DNA from: Gluconobacter aidae
GTDB taxonomy: Bacteria; Pseudomonadota; Alphaproteobacteria; Acetobacterales; Acetobacteraceae
Direction of reading: 5' to 3'
Length of the DNA: 64,000 nt
Assembly (NCBI RefSeq): GCF_009547075.1
Contig: NZ_WIPH01000007.1
Span: 1-64,000 of the forward strand
Positions 26,343 to 34,961 of this stretch are shown here, one piece after another. Position numbers and translations under genes: made by a program. The notes under the pieces were generated by a model. That model was not told where the DNA came from, searched no databases, and saw only the letters and a list, made by a program, of their open reading frames with translations. Position 1 is the stretch's first letter. Each line of letters begins with the position of its first letter.

Positions 26343-28211
26343 TCAGGCTGCGGCTTTTGCCTCGGCCTGGGCGCCATGGGAGAGGATCTGCAGGCTGAGG
26401 ATGCCACCGGACATTTTTAGCGTCTGACCGAGGTCCAGACGGGCATTGCCGCCGGTCCAGCGCGCATGGCTGACTTCGATGCCCCACCAGCCATCGGCAT
26501 AGGGGTCCGAAAGATGGGTGGAGATACGGTGCGTGCGTTCGCCGGTCCAGATCGTGATCTCGCCGACGAGTACGCCGAGTGTGCGGCGATCATCGACGAA
26601 GGGGCCGATCCGGTCAGCCGGGCGGGCGGCCTGACTGATGATGCGGACGCTCGGGCAACCTTCGGGAAGCATGAAGACGAACTGCTCACCATTGGTGCGG
26701 ATCGGGTACAGGGCTGTGCCGTCTGTCAGGACGAGATGGATCTCGTTCGTAACATCTGCGGACGGGGCGGCCTGCGGGGCGGTGTAACCCAGCGTCTCGG
26801 CGCGCAGGGCAATCGCCGCGAAGAGGGGCTCGACGTGCTCACGATCCGTGACCAGCGGCAGGGCGGCGTCCTTTTCCCAGCTCAGGGGTCGCAGCCGCGC
26901 CACCGGGCTGCCCTGCATGAGGGCGTCCGGGCGATGACCGGCATCCAGGAAGCTTTCCGACAGCGCGCCATTCGCGACCAGAACCGAGTGCTGTTCGGTT
27001 TCGAGATGGTAGTAATCGTATTCCGTGATGGCGTGGTCATAGACAATGCTCATGCCGTTGACCAACATCCGGACCGGAACGAATCCCTCCTCCAGCATCA
27101 TGCAGTGCTCGGGCGTGACAAGCAGGTCGCGGCTGGGGATACCGTCGGCCAGGGCTCCGGCGCACACGCGCACGGGAACGGCGTCTATGTCTGCATGACC
27201 TGTTGTTCCGGTCTTTGCATGGGCATGGCCAACGCGAAGGATCGTTCGTGTGCTGGTCGTGCCATCGGCATAGACAGTCACCTGATCGCCAGCCTTGAGG
27301 GTCTCGATGGCGCGTTCGCCTTTCGGCGTCAGGATCATGGTGCCGGCCAGGTAGCAGATCTGCCCGTTATAGCCGGCTGCCCCGCCAACAACGCTCCAGG
27401 TTCCATCGGTATTGTGCACGATCGTCGGCGTACTCGGGCTGGAATTCGGACCGAAGGAGACGTCCGTCAGCGTGATGCCGTTGCCATACTGGTCAAAGGC
27501 AACTGTCAGCGTGTAGGTTCCGTTGCCGTTATCCGTGAATTTGGCGCTTACCGGAGCGGTGTTGCCGCTGCCGATGGTGATGATGGAAGCCGCGTCGTAA
27601 CCCGTGATGGGCGTGGTGACCGTCTGGTTGTAATCGGCAAAGACGAGCTGGCTGGACGTGCCATCCACTGCATCGCGACCAAAGACGATCTTGCCGCCGG
27701 CACTTGCATTGTTAATGTAGAGCGTAGAGCCGTTTTGCAGAACCGTTGTCAGGGACGAACCCATCTGGAACTGGGCGCTTGTGCTGCCAAGCGTGGTCCC
27801 GTCGAGGATCAGGATGCCCGTGCCGTCGACACTGTGGCTATTGATCGTGATGGTCGGAGCGTCGCTGATCTGCAGGGTGCCGTTTACTGTCGGATTACTG
27901 CCCAGGTTTACGGCGTCAGGCGTGGCGATATTCATCGTCCCACCCTCATCGACTGTCAGTTGGTTGGTGCTGAAGATCGTAGTGTCGGAAACAGAAGAAG
28001 TTGCCGTGACATTGAGTGTCGCATTGGTGGCGACAGTCAATGTACCGAAATTTGTTGAACTCGCCTGCGCAGCATTGATCGTGACCGTTGCCTTATCGGA
28101 CGTGCCAGCGACTACGTCGTCCCAGCCATAATTCTGCGGGATCTGGCCTTTACTCCAGTTTGCTGCGGCGAACCATTTTCCGGTTGTGCCACCCTTCCAG
28201 TAGTTTGTCAT
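26343..28211 (-). CDS. surface-type protein with beta-helix-like N-terminus and Hint domain
   Basis: 622 residues. Residues 1-280 are Thr/Ser/Asn/Gly-rich beta repeats that start YWKGGTTGKWFAAANWS, as in adhesin and autotransporter passengers. A Hint (hedgehog/intein, Hint_2) domain spans about 284-420: its first block is CYLAGTMILTPKG with Cys286, its TPEH motif is at 366-369, and it ends QHSVLVANG near 408-416. About 200 further residues follow. Hint domains of this type can cleave the bond before the Cys; activity here is inferred. There is no N-terminal signal peptide, so export would need another route. Proteins of this build are common in acetic acid bacteria. Confidence 0.85.
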   Translation of the reverse strand: MTNYWKGGTTGKWFAAANWSKGQIPQNYGWDDVVAGTSDKATVTINAAQASSTNFGTLTVATNATLNVTATSSVSDTTIFSTNQLTVDEGGTMNIATPDAVNLGSNPTVNGTLQISDAPTITINSHSVDGTGILILDGTTLGSTSAQFQMGSSLTTVLQNGSTLYINNASAGGKIVFGRDAVDGTSSQLVFADYNQTVTTPITGYDAASIITIGSGNTAPVSAKFTDNGNGTYTLTVAFDQYGNGITLTDVSFGPNSSPSTPTIVHNTDGTWSVVGGAAGYNGQICYLAGTMILTPKGERAIETLKAGDQVTVYADGTTSTRTILRVGHAHAKTGTTGHADIDAVPVRVCAGALADGIPSRDLLVTPEHCMMLEEGFVPVRMLVNGMSIVYDHAITEYDYYHLETEQHSVLVANGALSESFLDAGHRPDALMQGSPVARLRPLSWEKDAALPLVTDREHVEPLFAAIALRAETLGYTAPQAAPSADVTNEIHLVLTDGTALYPIRTNGEQFVFMLPEGCPSVRIISQAARPADRIGPFVDDRRTLGVLVGEITIWTGERTHRISTHLSDPYADGWWGIEVSHARWTGGNARLDLGQTLKMSGGILSLQILSHGAQAEAKAAA

Positions 28212-28544
28212 GTTTTATTTTCCTGATGGGGGGCAGGAAGCTGTCCCAGAGAAAAAGAAGGTAAGTTCCCCAGCCTGCCTTTGTGTGACGCGTTATCTCA
28301 CGTGCAAAGGTTAATTATTAGATAATCCGAGTGCAAGATCGTTTGGGTTTTAAAAACGAAAACGTCGGTGACAAATCGTAATATTATTATTTTTCAGTGA
28401 TTTGCGTAAAAGATGTCCATCACACTACGAGACGTGATGTAAAATTGGAGATGTTTGTTTTTCAAAGAACGCAGAGCCTGCTCATGTCAGTAAAAAACGG
28501 CGAAACGGGTTGCCTGTCAGCAGGCTTCCGATCATCATGTCGTA
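28212..28544. other. AT-rich intergenic region upstream of the Hint-domain gene
   Basis: 333 nt with clearly lower GC than the flanks, especially about 28310-28400. It includes poly-A and poly-T stretches and a CATCAC-N10-GTGATG inverted repeat (28418-28439). It should hold the promoter of the leftward Hint gene. A 60-codon frame inside it has no family resemblance and was not annotated. Confidence 0.5.
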
Positions 28545-28847
28545 ATGATATCACAGGAAAAATCGGTTCCCTTCCTTAAGAATCGAAAAGTAACGCAGCT
28601 TTCGCAAAGAATGGGCATTGCGGGAACTTCCTGTGTTCTGGATGTCATGATCAACGACCGGTCTGCCCTGATCCGGGACAGCGCGGCTTTCATTGTGCTT
28701 CTGGAAAGAATCTGGAAAGCGCGCGAGGTCGATGCGGGTCTGGTGTGGTCGGAGATCAACGAGAGGATCCGTCTGGCGGACGAGTTGCGTGCGAGTGGGA
28801 TCCGTCCCTACAAGGGGGGCCGTTTCCGCTCGACGAAGCTGCCGTGA
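28545..28847 (+). CDS. hypothetical protein upstream of cvpA (about 100 aa)
   Basis: I do not recognise the family. The C-terminal 60 residues are predicted helical and charged (LLERIWKAREVDAGLVWSEI) and end in a basic tail GIRPYKGGRFRSTKLP. There is no signal peptide or membrane helix. The stop codon lies 1 nt before the cvpA ATG, which argues for a real gene cotranslated with cvpA-purF. The start is unclear: the first ATG lacks a good Shine-Dalgarno, and an ATG at 28611 would give a shorter protein of about 78 residues. Confidence 0.55.
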   Translation: MISQEKSVPFLKNRKVTQLSQRMGIAGTSCVLDVMINDRSALIRDSAAFIVLLERIWKAREVDAGLVWSEINERIRLADELRASGIRPYKGGRFRSTKLP

Positions 28848-28848
28848 C

Positions 28849-29412
28849 ATGCCGCCTTTGCCAGACCTGTCCCATATCAACCCTGACGATCTGACCCGTC
28901 TCGACATCGTTGCCCTGATCATCATGGCGCTTTCGGCGTTATGGGGGCTGACGCGGGGTTTTGCGACCGAACTGGCCGGGCTTCTGGCCTGGGTGGGGGC
29001 GATTGTCCTGACTTACCGGTTCCACGGGATGCTTGAGCCTTATCTGGAACCCTATCTGCATCAGGCGGCACTGGCCGGGAGTGCGAGCACGGCGATTCTT
29101 TTTGTTGTCGTGCTGCTGGTCTTCACCATGCTGGGCGCGCGGATCGGTTCGGCGGCGCGGGGCGTCCTGTCTGGCGCCGTGGACCGTATTCTGGGTGCCG
29201 TGTTCGGTGTGGCGCGGGGTTATGTGGCCCTGATCGTGCTTTATCTGCTGGCGGGGTCTTTTTTCGGGTCCTGGATGACCTATGTGATGCAGGGAAGCCT
29301 CATCGGCCCTTACATTGCCGCTGGAGCCACCCATCTGACAGGTTATCTGCCTCATTTCCTGCAACCGCATCTTGCGTCTCCGTTCACAAGCGGCCATGAG
29401 GCGTCCTTGTGA
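28849..29412 (+). CDS. cvpA: CvpA family inner-membrane protein
   Basis: 187 residues with four hydrophobic segments (about 20-50, 65-88, 105-135 and 140-160) and the CvpA-type RLDIVALIIMALSALWGLTR opening. The name comes from colicin V production in E. coli; CvpA proteins affect envelope homeostasis and often sit before purF, as here (26 nt gap). The ATG was chosen because it follows the preceding gene by 1 nt and gives the normal N-terminus; an in-frame extension upstream would overlap that gene. Confidence 0.88.
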   Translation: MPPLPDLSHINPDDLTRLDIVALIIMALSALWGLTRGFATELAGLLAWVGAIVLTYRFHGMLEPYLEPYLHQAALAGSASTAILFVVVLLVFTMLGARIGSAARGVLSGAVDRILGAVFGVARGYVALIVLYLLAGSFFGSWMTYVMQGSLIGPYIAAGATHLTGYLPHFLQPHLASPFTSGHEASL

Positions 29413-29437
29413 AACCAGTCCGGAAAGGCCGCGCCGC

Positions 29438-30877
29438 ATGACCCAGTCCGACAGTCTCAACCGCCCCTACGAAGAGTGTGGGGTTTTTGGCGTCTGGGGT
29501 GTGCCTGATGCGTCCGCCCTGACGGCTCTGGGGCTGCACGCCCTGCAGCATCGCGGCCAGGAAGCCGCTGGTATCGTCAGTTTCGATGGAGAACGGTTCC
29601 ATCAGCACAAGGGCCTGGGACTGGTCGGCGATGTGTTTGGTGACAGCCGCGTCATGGCGACGTTGCCCGGCACGGTGGCCATCGGTCACAACCGCTATGC
29701 CACGACGGGCGGGACGCATGTCCGCAATGTGCAGCCGCTTTATGCCGATTATGAGTTCGGCGGTCTGGCGGTGGCGCATAACGGCAACCTGACCAATTCC
29801 GCGACCCTCAAGCAGGCGCTGGTCAAGCGTGGATGTATCTTCCATTCCTCGACGGATACGGAAGTCTTCATCCACCTGATCGCGATCTCACTTTATACGA
29901 CCGTGCTCGACCGCTTCATCGACGCCGTCAAGCAGGTCAAGGGTGCGTATTCCCTGGTGACGCTGGCGCCGGATGACGGGCTGATCGGCATGCGCGACCC
30001 GCTGGGGGTGCGTCCGCTCGTTCTGGGCCGGATGCCGGGCCATGAGCAGGGCAATGGTGGCTGGGTTCTGGCCAGCGAGACCTGTGCGCTGGATATCATC
30101 GGGGCGGATTATGTCCGGGATATCGAGCCGGGCGAGATTGTTGTCATCAATAATGACGGTCTGCGGTCCCTGCGTCCTTTCGGGGATCAGGGTGGCCGGT
30201 TCTGCGTGTTTGAATATATCTATTTCGCGCGGCCTGACTCCGTGCTCGAAGGTCAGCCGGTCTATGAGGCGCGTCGCCAGATCGGTTGCGAACTGGCCCG
30301 GGAAAGCGCGGTCGAGGCGGATGTTGTGGTGCCAGTGCCGGATTCCGGTGTGCCGTCCGCGATCGGCTATGCGGCGGAGAGCGGTATTCCGTTCGAACTT
30401 GGCATCATCCGTAACCATTATGTGGGCCGGACCTTCATTGAGCCGACGGACCAGATCCGTAATCTCGGTGTGAAGATGAAGCATTCCGCCAACCGTCCGG
30501 TTCTGGCGGGCAAGCGCGTCATTCTGGTGGATGATTCGATCGTCCGGGGTACGACGTCACGCAAGATCGTGGATATGGTGCGTGCGGCCGGTGCGACGGA
30601 AGTGCACATGCGCATCACGTCTCCGCCGACGAAGCATGCGTGTTTCTACGGGATCGATACGCCTGAAGAGAGCAAGCTGATGGCGGCGACGCATACGCTT
30701 GAGGAAATGGCGCAGGCGATCGGCGCGGACAGTCTGGCCTTTGTCAGCTTTGACGGGCTTTATCGGGCGTTGGGTCATGCCAACCGGGCCGAGGGCGCGC
30801 GCCGTTACTGTGATGCGTGCTTCACCGGGGATTACCCGATCGAACTGGTGGACAAGGAAGGCAATCTGGTCGCGTAA
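29438..30877 (+). CDS. purF: amidophosphoribosyltransferase
   Basis: 479 residues. It transfers the amide of glutamine to PRPP, the first step of purine synthesis. The N-terminal Ntn glutaminase nucleophile is Cys14 (EECGVFG) after a 13-residue propeptide, as in the Bacillus-type enzyme. The PRPP-binding VILVDDSIVRGTTSRKIV lies near 360-377. Cysteines in FCVFEYIYFARPDS, KHACFYGID and RYCDACFTGDYP match the four iron-sulphur ligands of that type, so an oxygen-sensitive 4Fe-4S cluster is likely. GGAAAGG precedes the ATG by about 10 nt. Purine repression or attenuation was not identified. Confidence 0.96.
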   Translation: MTQSDSLNRPYEECGVFGVWGVPDASALTALGLHALQHRGQEAAGIVSFDGERFHQHKGLGLVGDVFGDSRVMATLPGTVAIGHNRYATTGGTHVRNVQPLYADYEFGGLAVAHNGNLTNSATLKQALVKRGCIFHSSTDTEVFIHLIAISLYTTVLDRFIDAVKQVKGAYSLVTLAPDDGLIGMRDPLGVRPLVLGRMPGHEQGNGGWVLASETCALDIIGADYVRDIEPGEIVVINNDGLRSLRPFGDQGGRFCVFEYIYFARPDSVLEGQPVYEARRQIGCELARESAVEADVVVPVPDSGVPSAIGYAAESGIPFELGIIRNHYVGRTFIEPTDQIRNLGVKMKHSANRPVLAGKRVILVDDSIVRGTTSRKIVDMVRAAGATEVHMRITSPPTKHACFYGIDTPEESKLMAATHTLEEMAQAIGADSLAFVSFDGLYRALGHANRAEGARRYCDACFTGDYPIELVDKEGNLVA

Positions 30878-30916
30878 GGCCGGATTTTCCCCGGAGAACA
30901 CAAGATCGGAGAACAC

Positions 30917-30953
30917 AAAAAAGGCGCCGGACCACAGGTCGGGCGCCTTTTTT
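30917..30953. terminator. bidirectional Rho-independent terminator after purF
   Basis: AAAAAAGGCGCC pairs with GGCGCCTTTTTT, with an inner GACC-ACA-GGTC stem. U-tracts are on both strands, between convergent purF and the phytochrome kinase gene. Confidence 0.92.
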
Positions 30954-30975
30954 CATGCCTGAATGCGGGGAAGGC

Positions 30976-33141
30976 TCAGGGATATGGGTAGGGGGTCTGG
31001 GACAGGGCGGCCTCAGTGCTGGTATCCGCTTCCGAGGGAAGGATCGAGTCCAGCGGCAGGGTCATGACGGCTTCCAGACCCGGAGTGAGCGCGGTGTAGG
31101 TCAGCGTGCCCGAGAGGCTGCTGACGACGGCATTCATCATGCGCGTGCCGAAGCCCGTTCCCTTGAGCTGGGGCGTGCATTCGCCCTGATCCGAGACCGT
31201 CAGGATCAGGCGGTCGCTGGTCTGGGCCAGGCCGACATGTAGCGGGCCAGCCTTGCCGTCATAGGCGTATTTGCTGGCATTGATGACCAGTTCGGTCAGG
31301 ACCAGACCGATATTGATGGCGCGATCGGCCGAAATCATGATCGGGAAGAAGGAGAGGTGCAACTGTTCCTGCCAGTCCCCGCCCAGTGACGAGCACAGCT
31401 CTTCCATCAGTTCTTCAAGATAGCGGCCGAGGTCCACGATCCCGAAATGCTCGTCCCGGTACAGGCGGCGATGCACGAGGCCAATGGCGGCGATGCGGTG
31501 CTGCGCTTCGGTCAGGGCGGTCGTGGTTTCTTCGTTCGAGGCGCTGCGGGCCTGGAGTTTGAGGAAGGAGGCGACCATCTGAAGGGAGTTCTGCACGCGG
31601 TGATTGACTTCCCGGATCAGGAAATCCTTCTGGCGGAGCAGGCTTTCGCGCTCTTCCAGTGTGGCGGCGAGGGTCGCATTGAGCTCGCGGAGCTGCTGGG
31701 TCTGGTAGTCCGCGATCAGGACGCGGCGCAGGCGTCGGGCGGCCTGTCTCTGTTCGCTGGTCCAGCGTGTGCTGTGACCGCGGATCGTCTGTTCCCAGGT
31801 TCTGAAGGACGCACGGGGGAGCAGGACGTCGCTACCCTCCGCCGTGTCCTTGTGCGGGTTTCCGGCCCATTCGATGGTCTGGATGATTTCAACTCGGCTC
31901 CAGATCAGGCAGGTCGGCGTCCGGAACGGGAGCGTGATGGCCAGAAGGCCCGCCGAGCGTTCAGGCCACTCGGCTGCGGGCGGATAATCCTTGCCCAGCT
32001 TGGTGCTGACGAAAATGCCGCCGTTCGTGCCCAGTCTCAGCCAGTCATGCAGCCGGTGCAGGTTGTCTTCATCGGGCAGTACGCCGGTCCCGCTAATGGT
32101 CTCGCCACTGATGACGGCAAAACCGTTGCATGGGAACAGGGATTGCAGTTCATTCATGAAGCTGCACAGGTTGCTTTCGATGGGATGGCGCACGTCGAAA
32201 TGGGACGTGACGAATTCCATCGCATTGCGCAGGCGCAGACGCTCCTGATAGGTGACCAGCTCTTCCTTGTTCCGCAACTGCCGCGACATGACGCCGGCGA
32301 GTGTGCGGCAGGCGGCGCGGATGTCCTCGGAGAGGGCGCGCGGCGTGGCATTGTGGCAGGCGATCAGTCCCCACAATACGCCATCCACGACCAGTGAGAC
32401 GGAGGCCGAGGCCCGCGTGCCCATATTGAGCATGTACTGGAGATGGATCGGCGAGACGCTCCGGAGCTGGACATCGCTGAGATCAAGCCCTGCCAGCCCG
32501 GCTTCGGCGGGGCGGATGGGGGCGGCCTCATAGGTGATGTCGGGGATGACGCGGATACGGTTGCGCAGATAGAGCGCCCTGGCCTGCGTGGGGATGTCAC
32601 TGGCCGGGAAATGGTGGTTCATCAGGGATGGGAAAGCGTCGTTGCGACTTTCGCCGACGACGCGGCCGGTTCCGTCTTCCATGAAGCGATAGACCAGAAC
32701 ACGATCGAAACCCGTAAGCCTGCGGAAGATCGCAGCACCCTGGCGGCAGACGGATGTTGTATCCGGGCAGCGCTCGAAACGGTCTGCCGTGCTGTCGATT
32801 TCGCCGAAAATGTCCCAGGTCAGCAGGTTGTGCGCTTCGACCGGTTCAAGTTCGATGAGGAGATGCGTGTCCTGAACATGGCGCAGGATGCTGAAGGTCT
32901 CGTCTTTCAGCCCGGCAACACGCAGATCGGACAGGGAAGGCCGCTTTTCATCGTGAAGGCGGCTTTCCGGGATTTTCAGCACATCCGCCAGAGGGCGTCC
33001 GAGCCAGTCGGGAGCGAGACGCCCTTCGATGTCCCCTGCGCCACCGATGATTTTCAGGCTCGTGCTGTCAACGATGAGCAGGAGCCCATAGGGCTGGATG
33101 GCGTTCGGGCGATGGATCGGCTCGCGATCGCACGAGGTCAT
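30976..33141 (-). CDS. bacteriophytochrome histidine kinase (PAS-GAF-PHY-HisKA_2/HATPase)
   Basis: 721 residues. The biliverdin-binding Cys is C4 in TSCDREPIH. The GAF domain has PASDIPTQAR (Asp182), His233 in SPIHLQY and His263 in LIACHN, all chromophore contacts in known bacteriophytochromes. The PHY tongue has PRASF at 442-446. The output is a HisKA_2/HWE-type kinase with phosphoacceptor His514 (EVNHRVQNSLQ) and an ATPase domain to the end. It should sense red/far-red light in the cytoplasm. No heme oxygenase or response regulator gene is adjacent. GGAG precedes the ATG by 10 nt. Confidence 0.93.
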   Translation of the reverse strand: MTSCDREPIHRPNAIQPYGLLLIVDSTSLKIIGGAGDIEGRLAPDWLGRPLADVLKIPESRLHDEKRPSLSDLRVAGLKDETFSILRHVQDTHLLIELEPVEAHNLLTWDIFGEIDSTADRFERCPDTTSVCRQGAAIFRRLTGFDRVLVYRFMEDGTGRVVGESRNDAFPSLMNHHFPASDIPTQARALYLRNRIRVIPDITYEAAPIRPAEAGLAGLDLSDVQLRSVSPIHLQYMLNMGTRASASVSLVVDGVLWGLIACHNATPRALSEDIRAACRTLAGVMSRQLRNKEELVTYQERLRLRNAMEFVTSHFDVRHPIESNLCSFMNELQSLFPCNGFAVISGETISGTGVLPDEDNLHRLHDWLRLGTNGGIFVSTKLGKDYPPAAEWPERSAGLLAITLPFRTPTCLIWSRVEIIQTIEWAGNPHKDTAEGSDVLLPRASFRTWEQTIRGHSTRWTSEQRQAARRLRRVLIADYQTQQLRELNATLAATLEERESLLRQKDFLIREVNHRVQNSLQMVASFLKLQARSASNEETTTALTEAQHRIAAIGLVHRRLYRDEHFGIVDLGRYLEELMEELCSSLGGDWQEQLHLSFFPIMISADRAINIGLVLTELVINASKYAYDGKAGPLHVGLAQTSDRLILTVSDQGECTPQLKGTGFGTRMMNAVVSSLSGTLTYTALTPGLEAVMTLPLDSILPSEADTSTEAALSQTPYPYP

Positions 33142-33341
33142 GACGGCATGCTCCAGCGAACAGCCCGGTTCGGGGGCGAGGGAGCGCTGACTGTCAAATG
33201 GAGATCCACCTGAAAGAGGAAGAGACCGCCCGAAGTCTCTGAAAGACAGCGGACATGGAAGGTCCAGAAATCATTCCGTCCATCATCTGTTCCTCCATCA
33301 GGACTGTCAATTTATGACACCCTGTTTCATCGATGGCTGTT

Positions 33342-34841
33342 TTAGGGCTGGCGACCATCGGCCTGGATCCAGGATGCCACATCCGCCGAGAGAGCATGAC
33401 GGCTGGCCGGGCGGGTATAGAGCATGTGGCCGCCCTGATAGAGATGCAGGGACACGCGGTCCGCGCCCACGGTCAGGTGATCCTTCATCCAGCGTGCGGT
33501 GCCGAACGGGCAGGCCACGTCGTAATAGCCATTGGCTACGAAGACGCGCAGGCCCGGATCGAGCGCCAGCAGGCGGTTGAGGACGGGGATCTGGTGGATC
33601 GGCGAGGGGCCGCCCGAACTCCACTTCCAGCTTCCGTTTACCTTGAGGGAGAGCAGGTCGTAGGTCAGCGGGGTCTTGAAGCCGAGTTCATTGGCCGCGT
33701 AGCCGGAGAAGGCGTTGCCATAGGCGCGGCCGAAGCCGAAGAGCGTTGGATCGGGGCTTTCGTCCAGACCGTCGGCCGAGGGGTCGGCGATCGACTGCGT
33801 GAAGTCGTACAGTCCGTAGAGGCGACCATCGCGGGACATGATGTCATGCGAGCCGATGGCGGGAATGCCGTGCTGCCGGGCGATCACGTCCTGCGGCAGG
33901 CCGGTCCGCTGGGCGACTTCGGCGTAGAGGGCCTGGCCTTCCTTCCCGGAGGGCAGTTTTCCGGCAATTTTCGGCAGATAGGTGTTCAGGGACCACTGAT
34001 AGGCTTCGTCCGCCGTCTTTTCCGTCACGTTCGGGCTCTGATGCGCGGCGATCAGGCTCGGCATCATGAGAGCGGCGGAGAGCGGATTTTCGTCCGAATC
34101 GAGCAGGGGCATTTCGATGGCCGGGGAGATCATCACGATGCCGTTGAGCAGGATTCCCTGCTCCATCTGGAGCGCATTTGCGACCTGGATGGAGCGGATG
34201 CCGCCATAGCTTTCGCCCACGAGATAATGCGGGGAGGTTTCACGACCGTTGGCCGACGTCCAGAGGCCGATGGCCTTGGCGAAGGCGCTGGCGTCCTGCT
34301 TGACGCCGTAGAACTGGTCTCCGGCCTTGGCCGTATCGGTGGGGCGGGAATACCCCGTGCCCACGGCGTCGATGAAGACCATGTCGGTGACGGGGAGCCA
34401 GCTATCGGGATTGTCACCGATCGCGGCGTGGGTGCCGTCCGTCGGGTCTTTGGCGGGCATGGTCAGGGCCTTGGGGCCTGCGGCGCCGAGGTTCAGATAG
34501 GCCGTGGCTGCGCCCGGACCGCCATTGAAGAAATATGAGACCGGGCGTGTGCCAGCCGGAACACCATCCTTCGTGTAGGACACATAGAACATGCGGGCCG
34601 TGGGTTTGCCGTCGGGGCCACGCAGGATCAGTGTTCCGGCATGGGCGGTGTAGGCAATGCCGTTCAGATGATGCTGGGTGACGGAATCCGCTGGCAGCAG
34701 GGCCGCTTCGCCCGTGAAGGTGTCGGGCGTTTTGCCGGTTTCGGCCTTGCTGGCGTCAGTTTTGGGGGCGTCGGCCGCCGCGGCCGTACAGACGGGAGAC
34801 AGGAGCGTTAAAGCGAGCAGGGCTGCGCGGCGGGTCATCAT
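33342..34841 (-). CDS. exported S10-family serine carboxypeptidase
   Basis: 499 residues. An N-terminal Sec signal (TRRAALLALTLLSPVCTAAAA) is followed by a low-complexity Lys/Thr/Asp linker and an alpha/beta-hydrolase core. The nucleophile is Ser in VGESYGG near residue 210, YFFNGGPGAATAY near 108 forms the oxyanion region, and the catalytic His is in GGHMLYTRPAS near 475. S10 enzymes release C-terminal residues from peptides at acid pH, which suits a periplasm exposed to sugar acids. GGAG lies about 11 nt before tandem ATGs; the upstream extension in this frame runs through a terminator hairpin and is rejected. Confidence 0.87.
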   Translation of the reverse strand: MMTRRAALLALTLLSPVCTAAAADAPKTDASKAETGKTPDTFTGEAALLPADSVTQHHLNGIAYTAHAGTLILRGPDGKPTARMFYVSYTKDGVPAGTRPVSYFFNGGPGAATAYLNLGAAGPKALTMPAKDPTDGTHAAIGDNPDSWLPVTDMVFIDAVGTGYSRPTDTAKAGDQFYGVKQDASAFAKAIGLWTSANGRETSPHYLVGESYGGIRSIQVANALQMEQGILLNGIVMISPAIEMPLLDSDENPLSAALMMPSLIAAHQSPNVTEKTADEAYQWSLNTYLPKIAGKLPSGKEGQALYAEVAQRTGLPQDVIARQHGIPAIGSHDIMSRDGRLYGLYDFTQSIADPSADGLDESPDPTLFGFGRAYGNAFSGYAANELGFKTPLTYDLLSLKVNGSWKWSSGGPSPIHQIPVLNRLLALDPGLRVFVANGYYDVACPFGTARWMKDHLTVGADRVSLHLYQGGHMLYTRPASRHALSADVASWIQADGRQP

Positions 34842-34910
34842 CTGACGGGCATCTCCGGGAAAAGAAACAGGAATAATCCGCCGTATCAGTCCTGAGGCGG
34901 AACGGCTACC

Positions 34911-34942
34911 GCTGCCGCATGAAGTTTTCGTCATGCGGCAGC
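34911..34942. terminator. perfect 12-bp hairpin downstream of fumC
   Basis: GCTGCCGCATGA-N8-TCATGCGGCAGC is a perfect stem 20 nt past the fumC stop and about 70 nt before the carboxypeptidase start. There is no clear U-tract, yet the position fits transcription termination of leftward fumC. Confidence 0.6.
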
Positions 34943-34961
34943 GTAGGAGGCCCGGAACTTG

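Noticed and set aside
28397-28579. 60-codon open frame in the AT-rich region
   Set aside because: No Shine-Dalgarno, no family resemblance, and it overlaps the next gene's start.
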